From: Streptococcus oralis
GTDB lineage: Bacteria > Bacillota > Bacilli > Lactobacillales > Streptococcaceae
NCBI RefSeq assembly: GCF_016028255.1
Contig: NZ_CP065707.1
Span: 62,001-126,000 of the forward strand
Direction of reading: 5' to 3'
Length of the DNA: 64,000 bases
The notes beneath the pieces are model-generated. The model made no database searches. It saw only the letters and a program-made list of their open reading frames with translations, and was not told the origin of the DNA. Below, one piece after another: positions 16,481 through 25,900 of the stretch. Within the stretch, counting starts at the first letter, position 1. The number at the start of each line of letters is the position of its first letter. The translations under genes and the position numbers were made by a program.

Positions 16481-16735
16481 CTATTTAAACTCAGGTCGTA
16501 ACCAAAAAGGCTGTATTTTCCCCTGATTATCAATCTTAGCAATAGTATCTTTTAAAAACTCTACAGAATCAAAAACTTCTGTGTGTTCACGATTGACATC
16601 ATTGACATAGTTGCGTTCCTCCCGATACGGTCATATTTTCCACTTGACCCAGAGTATCGTAGGTATAGGTATGGACTAGGGTTTCGCCATCCTGCTGGAT
16701 GGTTTCCTTGGCGATATGGGCTTATACTGCTTGTC
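16481..16735 (-). pseudogene. Broken third Rhs copy joined to an immunity-like tail
   Basis: Bases from about 16622 to 16720 match the Rhs coding segment near 19729-19825 (DGETLVHTYTYDTLGQVENMTV). Bases from about 16580 to 16622 match the segment near 18979-19026 (RNYVNDVNREHTEV). So about 700 bases of Rhs have been deleted and the frame is broken at the joint. The second fragment runs in frame into FDSVEFLKDTIAKIDNQG and ends PFWLRPEFK before a stop at 16481. That tail is not Rhs-like and resembles the end of a small soluble protein, possibly an immunity gene. The fragment records an earlier toxin-immunity module at the downstream end of the array. Confidence 0.75.
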
Positions 16736-16749
16736 TACTGTGAGGCTAG

Positions 16750-16783
16750 TATAAAATAAACTAGGGGAAAATTTCCCCTAGTT
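16750..16783 (-). terminator. Terminator downstream of the orphan toxin/immunity pair
   Basis: A perfect 12-base-pair inverted repeat (AACTAGGGGAAA / TTTCCCCTAGTT). Read on the minus strand it is followed by TTTATTTTAT. It lies about 80 bases beyond the end of the 136-residue immunity candidate and should end that transcript. Confidence 0.75.
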
Positions 16784-16859
16784 AGAAATTGAACTAAGTC
16801 ACAAATTGTCTTTGTGAAAGTAATTTATAATTTCCAATCATCTAAATTCAACACTTTAC

Positions 16860-17270
16860 TCACTCTAAAGTTTCATTATCCTGCCAAAAGAAATGAGCAC
16901 CCTTTAAATCAAGATGTTCTATCTGAATGTCACGACAAACAATTATTATATCCGTAATACCTAGATCAATTCTGCACTCAACAAAATTTTTATTTTGAGC
17001 ATACTGAAGCAACGTGAAATTTTGTGCGGAATAACCGAGTTGAGTCTTTTTCAAACTTTTCACATCATAATCACGCCAATTCTTCCATAAAGCATCTGTT
17101 GTATACTCTACTTTACCACATAAAAGGAAGGTTACGCGCCAATATTTTTTTTGATTATCCTCATACTCAATAATAGTTTCATCGCCAAAAAATGACACAT
17201 AAAAATTGTAAATAGATGCGTCCCAATAATCTGTTAAATCTAATTCTTTTTGTTTTTGTTCAATATTCAT
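16860..17270 (-). CDS. Putative immunity protein for the orphan Rhs toxin tip
   Basis: A 136-residue acidic soluble protein without signal peptide or membrane segment, starting 22 bases after the stop of the orphan Rhs gene on the same strand. Position directly behind an Rhs toxin tip is the hallmark of the cognate immunity gene; small size and lack of secretion fit. It carries aromatic-rich motifs (TDYWDASIYNFYVSFFGDE, AHFFWQDNE), but I cannot assign a named immunity family. It would bind and block the C-terminal toxin domain of the 17292-22139 product in the cytoplasm. The role is inferred from context. Confidence 0.6.
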   Translation of the reverse strand: MNIEQKQKELDLTDYWDASIYNFYVSFFGDETIIEYEDNQKKYWRVTFLLCGKVEYTTDALWKNWRDYDVKSLKKTQLGYSAQNFTLLQYAQNKNFVECRIDLGITDIIIVCRDIQIEHLDLKGAHFFWQDNETLE

Positions 17271-17291
17271 ATCTCTATTTTGTAATATCCA

Positions 17292-20200
17292 TTAATACTT
17301 ATCCCATGGAATATGGGCATCTGGACTTTTTCTGTTAACAATATTACCGTTTATATCTAAAGGTTTTCCATTTTCATCATAAATGTGCATATGATTATAG
17401 TCAGTTATGCGGTCAGGTGCATCTATTCTGATTTTATAGTTCCCTTTGCTATTTTTTATATGAACACGTCCATTATGCTCATTGAATGTCCAGCCTTCTG
17501 GCAGTCTTCCTTTTAGCTCCTGTATATTTAGGTCAACTATCTCTTTTGGAGATAATTTATCTAATTTAGGAGGATTAAAAAGCTTACCAGCATCGGACGC
17601 CTTGTCTACCGCTCTTGTAGCTTTCAAAGCATCATTAGCTTTATCAGCTACCTTCGCAACTTTTGATGCATCATTGACTGCATCTACGGCATCGAGTGCT
17701 TTTTCAAGTTTCCTTAATTTGCCAGCCTTAGCTATAGGATAGAAATTACTTGCAATATCAACAGTTAGCTCTGCAGCTGCTACCCAACGATTTGCGTCTT
17801 CGCCCGTTAGTAGATCTTTCCCTGTAATTAAACGTTCTCCATTATTCCAGCCTATAAATTCAGCTGCTATAGTTGGAAGTGTAGCTTTATTTTCTTGGTT
17901 AAACTTCGCAAATTTTACATTAGATGCATAGGCATTTTCCTCAGGAGTCATTGGGGGAGCCTTTAGATACTCCTCTAATGTCATCCTATCAATCCGTTCT
18001 TTCTGATCCAATCTGAGTCCATGTCTTGCCGCATCTTCATACTTTCTAAAATCTGCGACAGATGGGACTTTAGTTTCTCCCTTATCGGAGGCACCGATTG
18101 TTTTTGGATTACATACATGCTTCAATGTATTCTGTAAAGCCGTATTCCAGTTACGATACAGATTGAGACCTTCTCGGATGGTTGGGGAAGAGCTCAAGCC
18201 TGTGGCTAGGGCATAGGCAGACCGAACCACTTGTTGGCGCTTGGCCTCTATCTGAGCTACTGTTTGCTGGTATTTCGTTTGAGCATAATTGACTGCACTA
18301 TTGTAGGCCGTTTGAACCTTATTCCACTGTCTGCCAACCCAATTCGATACACGGTTGTATTGGGTGCTGATCCAGTTGGTTGCGTGGTTGAAAGCACTCT
18401 TAGTCGCATTCCAAGCCTCGGAGGCGAAGCTCTTCACACTATTCCAGGTGTTTGAGGCCGCTCTTTTTACTGTATTCCAGGTATTAGATACGACTCGTTT
18501 AACACCATTCCAAGCATTAGATGCTGTCTTTTTAACATAATTCCAGCCTTTTTTGATACTGTTCCAGAAGTGCCCACTCGGGTCGGTATAGTTAACGGAG
18601 TTGTTCTGCACATAGCTGTAGCGGTTCTGGCCGAGAGGATCCGTCGCCTCACCTGGGTAGCTATCCTCGCTTAAGAAAGTACCTCCCTGAATATCATAAT
18701 ACCTTGCTCGTAAATAGTCAAGTCCAGTATCGTCGCGGGATTCACCGTTATAGGCAAATGGATTGCCTGTTGTATCTGTGCTTGTCTTTCTTGCGCCATA
18801 GAGATGATAACTAGTTGAGGCGACGGCTTGTCCATCCTTGGTCAAGCCTGTCACAGAGCCTGATTGGTTGGTCAAGTAGTTGTAGCTGTCACCTGTTTGG
18901 TTGTTGAGGTAGCTAGCTCGACCTTTGCCATAACTATAGGTCTCTCGTGCCTTGCCATCATGGTCATAGGTTTCAAGGACTTCTGTATGTTCACGATTGA
19001 CATCGTTGACATAGTTGCGTTCCTCGTAGTAGTTGTAGGTCTCCTCTCGTGTGGTGTAAGGGATGAGGACATCCTGAACCTGACTGGTATAGGTCACTTC
19101 TCCCTGACCCGGTAAGTTCCCGAGTTCTGGTGGGTTGACCACGATCCCCTCCTTGGTCGCTCGATCCTTAGCCACCTTCTGGTGGTAGGCTGTCGACACA
19201 TCGTCAAAGATGCTGTGCCAGATGCTTCCTATTGTCTGTGGTAAAGCAGACAGGGCTTGGAGGACATTCTGACTAAAGCCATACCAGAAGAGGGAGTGTT
19301 GCTCCCCACTTGGGGCTGTGTATGGTGACTTACGACCGGACTTGATATCCTTTGGCTTGCGTTGGAAGAGCTGGTAGGTGTTCTTGCCTTCCTTGCGACT
19401 GGCAGTGAAGACACGGTTATCATCCCCATCATAAAGCGCAGCCATGAGCAGGCCTTTCTTGTCCTTGATCGCAAGCAAGCGGTTCTCTGTGTCATAGATA
19501 TAGTCTAGCTTTTCTGAGTTCTTCTCAGAAGCGATGCGATTGCTATTCTTGTCGTAGGTATAGGTGATGGTACCATCTGGCCCTTCCAGTTTGGTCAAGC
19601 GGTTATGGTCATCGTAGGTAAAGCGTGTCTGGCTCTCCTTGCCATCGACTGTCTCGGTGCTGGTCAGTTTATTGCCGGCTAGATCGTAGGTATAGGAGAG
19701 TTTAGAGAGTTCCTTACCAGCTCCATCCGATACGGTCATGTTTTCCACTTGACCCAGAGTATCGTAAGTGTAGGTATGGACTAGGGTTTCGCCATCTTGC
19801 TGGATGGTTTCTTTGGAGATATAGCCTCCATCATCATACTCATAACCGTAGCTGGAGATGAGTTTGTCCTGCTTGTCCATGTGACGAAGTTCGGTGAGGC
19901 GGTGAGCCTTATCATAGGCCAAGAAGCTCTTGGTTCCATCTCCCCGAACAACCTCCGTCAGATCTCCTGCTTGGTTGTAGCTATAGCTGGTCTTTTGTCC
20001 CTTGACATCTGTCACAGAGGTCAGGCGGTCCAGTTCATCGTAAGTGTAAGAGACTGTACTACCATCTGGGTAAATCATCTTCGAGATATTACCATAGGCA
20101 TCATACTCGTACTGGATCAAGCTCCCATCTCCCTGACGAACACCCGTGATTTCGCCTTCTTCGTTGGTCGCGTACTGACTGGTTCCTGTCAGGTCACTCA

Positions 20201-22139
20201 TAGACACCCGACGGCCATCCGCATCATAGGTATAGAGGACTTGACCATCTTGCTTTTCAGAGTACTCCACCTTGAGCAATTGATCCAGCTTGTTGTAGTC
20301 GTAGCTGATGGTTTTCCCATCGGACTTGGTTACTTTTTCGAGCTGGTTATTGACATTGTAGGTATAGGTTTCCTTATCTCCGAGACTGGTCAAGCGCTCC
20401 ACTAGATTGGAAAGTTGGTCATAGCTGTAGCTTGTGACCTTGCCATTTCCATTCGTGACCGAAGTGACATTGCCCACACTGTCGTAGGTATAGCTAGAGG
20501 TAGAAGCCTTCTCTCCACTTCCTTGCGTCGCTGTAAGCAACTGATCCTTTAGGTCATAGGTGTAGGTCTTGACACGCTTGCTTCCGGATGTGACACTGGT
20601 GAGGTTGCCATTGGCATCATAGGTCATGCTTGCGACGCCACCAGCCTCATCTGTGATCTTCGTGAGATGGTTATCGTGGTCATAGCGATACTTAGTCCAC
20701 TGGCCTGCCGCATCACTTTCTGAGGTGAGGCGATTGAGGCTATCATAGGTTCTCTTAGTTACTTGACCGAGAGGATTCGTCTCCTCAAGGAGATTGCCAT
20801 TCGGGTCATAGGTATAGGTCGTTTCGCGCTTACCATTGATAGTTCGTTTGGTCACCTGACCGACGGGGTCATAGCTTGATTCCACCGTTCGACCAGTTGG
20901 CGTTTTGATTGTTTTTAGTTGATCAAGGGTCGTATAGTCAAAGGTGGTTGTAGCACCGGATGGCTTGGTCAGTTTGGTTAGATTCCCCGCTTCATCGTAG
21001 CTATACTTGGTTTCAAGGTCAAGGGCGTTCTTAGCCGTTAGGAGACGGCCAACCTTGTCATAGCTATAGTGATTGCTTCGGTCGGATTGGTCTGTCTCTT
21101 GCACCAAGTTTCCAGATACATCATAGCTATAGGTTTTTGATAGCCCCTGTGGACCTGTTTGCTTGGTGAGACGGCCCAAGGCGTCATAGGCATAGGTGTA
21201 AGCTGCCTCATTTGGCAGAGTGCGTTTGGTTACACGACCATAAAGGTCATTGACATAGTTGGTACTATGACCGTTGGCATCGGTTTCTTTTGCCAAGCTA
21301 CCTGTAGCATCATAGGCGTACTGAGTCACTCCACCTGTTGGGCGTTTCTTACTGCTGACACGGTTCATACTGTCATAGCTGTAGGTCGTTGTATGACCTT
21401 CACCACTGGTTTCACTCAAGCGATTTCCCAAAGCATCATAGCTGAAACTTTGCTTGCTTCCTGTCGGAGCTACTGTTTCAATGATTCGTCCTAATGGGTC
21501 GTACTTAAAGGCTGTCGCATGACCATTTGGATCCGTATAGAGTACCAATTTCTTATTGGCATCATAACCATAGCTACTTGAATGGCCATTGGCATCGGTC
21601 ATTTTAGATAGGTTGCCAAGGACATCATATTCATAAGTAGAGGTATTGCCATCGGCATCCGACTCTGTCACCACTCTGTTGAGAGCATCGTAGCTATACT
21701 TGGTTTCACGTTTCAGATGATCGACAGTCTTGAGCAGATTGCCATTTTGATCATAGTGATAGGTCTTGGTCTTTCCTTCTTGGTCAGTTGAACTTGCGAC
21801 ATTGCCCATGACATCATAGGTGAAGATTTCGCTGGTCTTATCTGCGTAGACCACCTTAGTCAGTTGGTTGTCACTATTATAGCTGTATTGGGTAACCTCA
21901 CCCAAGCTGTTTGTTAAAGTGAGACGATTTCCTGCCTTATCATAGGTGTAGGTCTCATTGAGATCCTGATTATCTTTTTTGTTCACTACACGGTTGGCGG
22001 CATCGTAGCTGTACTCTGTTACCAAACCACTAGAATGCGTCTGCTTGATGAGACGATCAAGGGCATCGTATTCTTGCTTTACGGTGGTTCCGTCTGGAAG
22101 AGTCACTTCTTCCAGTTGAGCCGTTGAGGTATAGGTCAT
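17292..22139 (-). CDS. 5'-truncated orphan Rhs protein with alternative toxin tip
   Basis: A 1615-residue frame made of YD/RHS repeats up to about residue 1185. The Rhs core motif follows (YLRARYYD...DPSGH), then a Trp-rich amphipathic repeat (WNSIKKGWNYV, WNGVKRVVSN, WNTVKRAASN), the HVCNPKT junction shared with the other copy, a pre-toxin TG-like segment (RLITGKDLLTGED) and a unique C-terminus of about 70 residues (LPEGWTFNEHNGRVHI ... MHIYDENG ... DAHIPW). The toxin activity is not assigned; the HxH and DxH-type motifs suggest a nuclease. It lacks signal peptide, LysM and N-terminal half. The frame is open upstream to about 22260 with no start, and homology to the long Rhs stops abruptly at about 22215. 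A terminator precedes it, so it is probably silent until recombined. Confidence 0.8.
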   Translation of the reverse strand: MTYTSTAQLEEVTLPDGTTVKQEYDALDRLIKQTHSSGLVTEYSYDAANRVVNKKDNQDLNETYTYDKAGNRLTLTNSLGEVTQYSYNSDNQLTKVVYADKTSEIFTYDVMGNVASSTDQEGKTKTYHYDQNGNLLKTVDHLKRETKYSYDALNRVVTESDADGNTSTYEYDVLGNLSKMTDANGHSSSYGYDANKKLVLYTDPNGHATAFKYDPLGRIIETVAPTGSKQSFSYDALGNRLSETSGEGHTTTYSYDSMNRVSSKKRPTGGVTQYAYDATGSLAKETDANGHSTNYVNDLYGRVTKRTLPNEAAYTYAYDALGRLTKQTGPQGLSKTYSYDVSGNLVQETDQSDRSNHYSYDKVGRLLTAKNALDLETKYSYDEAGNLTKLTKPSGATTTFDYTTLDQLKTIKTPTGRTVESSYDPVGQVTKRTINGKRETTYTYDPNGNLLEETNPLGQVTKRTYDSLNRLTSESDAAGQWTKYRYDHDNHLTKITDEAGGVASMTYDANGNLTSVTSGSKRVKTYTYDLKDQLLTATQGSGEKASTSSYTYDSVGNVTSVTNGNGKVTSYSYDQLSNLVERLTSLGDKETYTYNVNNQLEKVTKSDGKTISYDYNKLDQLLKVEYSEKQDGQVLYTYDADGRRVSMSDLTGTSQYATNEEGEITGVRQGDGSLIQYEYDAYGNISKMIYPDGSTVSYTYDELDRLTSVTDVKGQKTSYSYNQAGDLTEVVRGDGTKSFLAYDKAHRLTELRHMDKQDKLISSYGYEYDDGGYISKETIQQDGETLVHTYTYDTLGQVENMTVSDGAGKELSKLSYTYDLAGNKLTSTETVDGKESQTRFTYDDHNRLTKLEGPDGTITYTYDKNSNRIASEKNSEKLDYIYDTENRLLAIKDKKGLLMAALYDGDDNRVFTASRKEGKNTYQLFQRKPKDIKSGRKSPYTAPSGEQHSLFWYGFSQNVLQALSALPQTIGSIWHSIFDDVSTAYHQKVAKDRATKEGIVVNPPELGNLPGQGEVTYTSQVQDVLIPYTTREETYNYYEERNYVNDVNREHTEVLETYDHDGKARETYSYGKGRASYLNNQTGDSYNYLTNQSGSVTGLTKDGQAVASTSYHLYGARKTSTDTTGNPFAYNGESRDDTGLDYLRARYYDIQGGTFLSEDSYPGEATDPLGQNRYSYVQNNSVNYTDPSGHFWNSIKKGWNYVKKTASNAWNGVKRVVSNTWNTVKRAASNTWNSVKSFASEAWNATKSAFNHATNWISTQYNRVSNWVGRQWNKVQTAYNSAVNYAQTKYQQTVAQIEAKRQQVVRSAYALATGLSSSPTIREGLNLYRNWNTALQNTLKHVCNPKTIGASDKGETKVPSVADFRKYEDAARHGLRLDQKERIDRMTLEEYLKAPPMTPEENAYASNVKFAKFNQENKATLPTIAAEFIGWNNGERLITGKDLLTGEDANRWVAAAELTVDIASNFYPIAKAGKLRKLEKALDAVDAVNDASKVAKVADKANDALKATRAVDKASDAGKLFNPPKLDKLSPKEIVDLNIQELKGRLPEGWTFNEHNGRVHIKNSKGNYKIRIDAPDRITDYNHMHIYDENGKPLDINGNIVNRKSPDAHIPWDKY

Positions 22140-22215
22140 CTTAGTGACATTGCCATTGGCATCGGTGACCTGAATCGGATAGCCCAGTTCATTATAGGTG
22201 TACTGAGTCTTGCCA
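18570..22215 (-). repeat. Direct repeat copy 1 of the Rhs core (3.65 kb)
   Basis: Nearly identical to 24219-27864, offset 5650 bases. The few differences I see cluster near the toxin-tip end (for example DIQGG against DSQGG, NNSVNY against NNPVNY). One extra T near 21601-21604 keeps this copy in frame. Confidence 0.92.
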
Positions 22216-22240
22216 CTATTATAGTTGATAGTGATAGTAT

Positions 22241-22274
22241 AAAACTCTCGATGAAAGATTTCTTCGAGAGTTTT
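22241..22274 (-). terminator. Terminator between the Imm26-like gene and the orphan Rhs
   Basis: AAACTCTCGA pairs with TCGAGAGTTT around a short loop, with T-rich DNA after it on the minus strand. It lies just after the immunity gene and before the truncated Rhs copy, isolating the latter from the upstream operon. Confidence 0.75.
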
Positions 22275-22297
22275 AGATTATTATAGCAAAGTTCAAG

Positions 22298-22903
22298 CTA
22301 CTCAGTTTCTTCTAATAAAGAGGGATTAATAATTAATTCTTCTTCAATTTCCAATCCTATTCCACTGATAGTTGTTATTCCATGCATCCCTAATAATTTA
22401 GGCTCTTTATCCAATAATTCTCCAGTCTCTTTACAGAAAAAGTTACCTTTAAAATGAATACTATAGAATCCAAAATCCAGCTTTTTCTCTTCCTCTGTTA
22501 AGGGAATATTAGCGATAGTATGAAAATATCCTTTTTTCCAATATTCATCACCTACAATAGCAGGTGGAATTAACAAGTTAGAATAATCTGGCATGTATTT
22601 ATCAATATTTTTTTCATGAGTATTTCCTTTAAAGATAAATACAACATGTTTCCCTTCCACAAAAGAATCCGGAACTTTTCTAACTATATTAGAAATCAGA
22701 ACTTTACCATAAAAGTAGATTCCCTCCCTAGGAGACACAAGAAATACATCTCCCACTTTTGGAATTGACCTACTTTTTTTAATCACTTTTAGTTGATGAG
22801 TAGCTGCCTTTGTATCATAAAAGTTATCTAACTCCTTCTGAATTTCTAAATTTAAACTCTCAAAACGTTCTTTTCTTCTTAAAGCTATTAGATTTGTATT
22901 CAT
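22298..22903 (-). CDS. Imm26-like immunity protein
   Basis: A 201-residue soluble protein starting three bases after the stop of the GIY-YIG-tipped Rhs ORF. The central segment SIPKVGDVFLVSPREGIYFYGKVL matches the beta-strand pattern I associate with the Imm26 family of polymorphic-toxin immunity proteins, and the C-terminus is acidic (SLLEETE). It should neutralise the nuclease tip encoded immediately upstream. Family naming is from recalled motif similarity and is moderate; the immunity role is well supported by position. A hairpin terminator follows. Confidence 0.7.
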   Translation of the reverse strand: MNTNLIALRRKERFESLNLEIQKELDNFYDTKAATHQLKVIKKSRSIPKVGDVFLVSPREGIYFYGKVLISNIVRKVPDSFVEGKHVVFIFKGNTHEKNIDKYMPDYSNLLIPPAIVGDEYWKKGYFHTIANIPLTEEEKKLDFGFYSIHFKGNFFCKETGELLDKEPKLLGMHGITTISGIGLEIEEELIINPSLLEETE

Positions 22904-22905
22904 TA

Positions 22906-25900
22906 TTAATTTCCTCCATTAAGATATTTTTCTGCCCATTTCATCGCCTCATCATACATTTTATTTTTAGGGCTAATACTATTAATTTTATTCAATTGAT
23001 TCGCATGGCCGTTTTCAATGAGATACTGCTCCACAGCCCTAGCCTGGTTTCTTGTCAAATCACTATATTGTTCATTGAGTTTTACAAAATTCTTACCTTG
23101 ACGATTATGTTGAGACAATCTTGATTCTAAATCTTGTTTTGTTATTCCTGTATAAACAGCATCCCTCTCTTTACCATAGATTCCATAATAAACACTATTA
23201 TTAGACGAACCTTTATTTAGCCAATTATTAAAATGATTATCTTTAGAGGTTACTAAATTGACTTTAGGCTTCTCCGCAAACATTTGGAGATTATCTAAGG
23301 TCATAGGCAAAAGATTTCCTGACGCTTTATCCACTGCCTTCGTAGCTTTCGAAGCATCATTGACCTTATCTAGTGCTTTTAAGCCTTTACCAGCTAATTT
23401 CCCGCCCTTGGCAACTTTACTAATTCCAAAAGAGGCTAAATCAGCTGCTAACCATCCTGCTGCTTCTAAGCGACTGGCATTCTCACCTGTTTCAGGATCC
23501 TTCCCTGTAGTTAGACGGTATGTATCGTTGACAGAGAAAAACTCTCCGATTATATACGGTATTTTTTTTAAGCCATCTACTGTATTTTGCCAAAAGCGTC
23601 TATTCCCTGCCTCTATCTCTTCTTTTGTACGTGTATCTGTTCCTATGCCTGATGTACCATCATAGCTTCTCGACAAGGTTGCAATCGCAGACATATCGCC
23701 AGAGTTGGCTTTTTTGATGAGCCGCTGCAATTCACTAGCCGTCAGCTTTTTCTTGCTGGCATCATCTTGAGCCTTAGTCGTTTTTGGATTACATACATGC
23801 TTCAATGTGTTCAGTAAAGACGTATTCCAGTTACGAAGTAAATTTAGACCTTCTCGAATTATCGGCAAGGACTGTAGTCCTGTCGCCAAGCCATATTCAT
23901 AGCGAATCTGTTGACGACGACGTTGTTCAGCTTGGGCTCTTGCACGTGCTGCTTGTTGTTGGGTATAAGCGTAAGAACTTTGTCCTCCGTAACTTCCACC
24001 TTGGTAGGTTGCCACATTAGGACCAAAAGCTTGATAATAACTTTCTGGTGCTCGGAAGTTTCGATCGGTTTTAATGCGATGATCCGTGTATTCACGTAAT
24101 GACACTGCACGGCCTAAAGAATCTTGTTCAACAATACTCCGTTGGTAGAAACGTTGTTGGCGCGTATTGATACGACGAGGGCGACTTGGTTCACTACCAT
24201 CAACCGCCCAGACCATTCTATGCCCACTCGGGTCTGTATAGTTGACGGGGTTGTTCTGCACATAGCTATAGCGGTTCTGGCTGAGAGGATCCGTCGCCTC
24301 ACCTGGGTAACTATCCTCGCTTAAGAAAGTACCTCCCTGACTATCATAATACCTTGCTCGTAAATAGTCAAGTCCAGTATCGTCGCGGGATTCACCGTTA
24401 TAGGCAAATGGATTGCCTGTTGTATCTGTGCTTGTCTTTCTTGCCCCATAGAGATGATAGCTAGTTGAGGCGACGGCTTGTCCATCCTTGGTCAAGCCTG
24501 TCACAGAGCCTGATTGGTTGGTCAAGTAGTTGTAGCTGTCACCTGTTTGGTTGTTGAGGTAGCTAGCTCGACCTTTGCCATAACTATAGGTCTCTCGTGC
24601 CTTGCCATCATGGTCATAGGTTTCAAGGACTTCTGTATGTTCACGATTGACATCGTTGACATAGTTGCGTTCCTCGTAGTAGTTGTAGGTCTCCTCTCGT
24701 GTGGTGTAAGGGATGAGGACATCCTGAACCTGACTGGTATAGGTCACTTCTCCCTGACCCGGTAAGTTCCCGAGTTCTGGTGGGTTGACCACGATCCCCT
24801 CCTTGGTCGCTCGATCCTTAGCCACCTTCTGGTGGTAGGCTGTCGACACATCGTCAAAGATGCTGTGCCAGATGCTTCCTATTGTCTGTGGTAAAGCAGA
24901 CAGGGCTTGGAGGACATTCTGACTAAAGCCATACCAGAAGAGGGAGTGTTGCTCCCCACTTGGGGCTGTGTATGGTGACTTACGACCGGACTTGATATCC
25001 TTTGGCTTGCGTTGGAAGAGCTGGTAGGTGTTCTTGCCTTCCTTGCGACTGGCAGTGAAGACACGGTTATCATCCCCATCATAAAGCGCAGCCATGAGCA
25101 GGCCTTTCTTGTCCTTGATCGCAAGCAAGCGGTTCTCTGTGTCATAGATATAGTCTAGCTTTTCTGAGTTCTTCTCAGAAGCGATGCGATTGCTATTCTT
25201 GTCGTAGGTATAGGTGATGGTACCATCTGGCCCTTCCAGTTTGGTCAAGCGGTTATGGTCATCGTAGGTAAAGCGTGTCTGGCTCTCCTTGCCATCGACT
25301 GTCTCGGTGCTGGTCAGTTTATTGCCGGCTAGATCGTAGGTATAGGAGAGTTTAGAGAGTTCCTTACCAGCTCCATCCGATACGGTCATGTTTTCCACTT
25401 GACCCAGAGTATCGTAAGTGTAGGTATGGACTAGGGTTTCGCCATCTTGCTGGATGGTTTCTTTGGAGATATAGCCTCCATCATCATACTCATAACCGTA
25501 GCTGGAGATGAGTTTGTCCTGCTTGTCCATGTGACGAAGTTCGGTGAGGCGGTGAGCCTTATCATAGGCCAAGAAGCTCTTGGTTCCATCTCCCCGAACA
25601 ACCTCCGTCAGATCTCCTGCTTGGTTGTAGCTATAGCTGGTCTTTTGTCCCTTGACATCTGTCACAGAGGTCAGGCGGTCCAGTTCATCGTAAGTGTAAG
25701 AGACTGTACTACCATCTGGGTAAATCATCTTCGAGATATTACCATAGGCATCATACTCGTACTGGATCAAGCTCCCATCTCCCTGACGAACACCCGTGAT
25801 TTCGCCTTCTTCGTTGGTCGCGTACTGACTGGTTCCTGTCAGGTCACTCATAGACACCCGACGGCCATCCGCATCATAGGTATAGAGGACTTGACCATCT

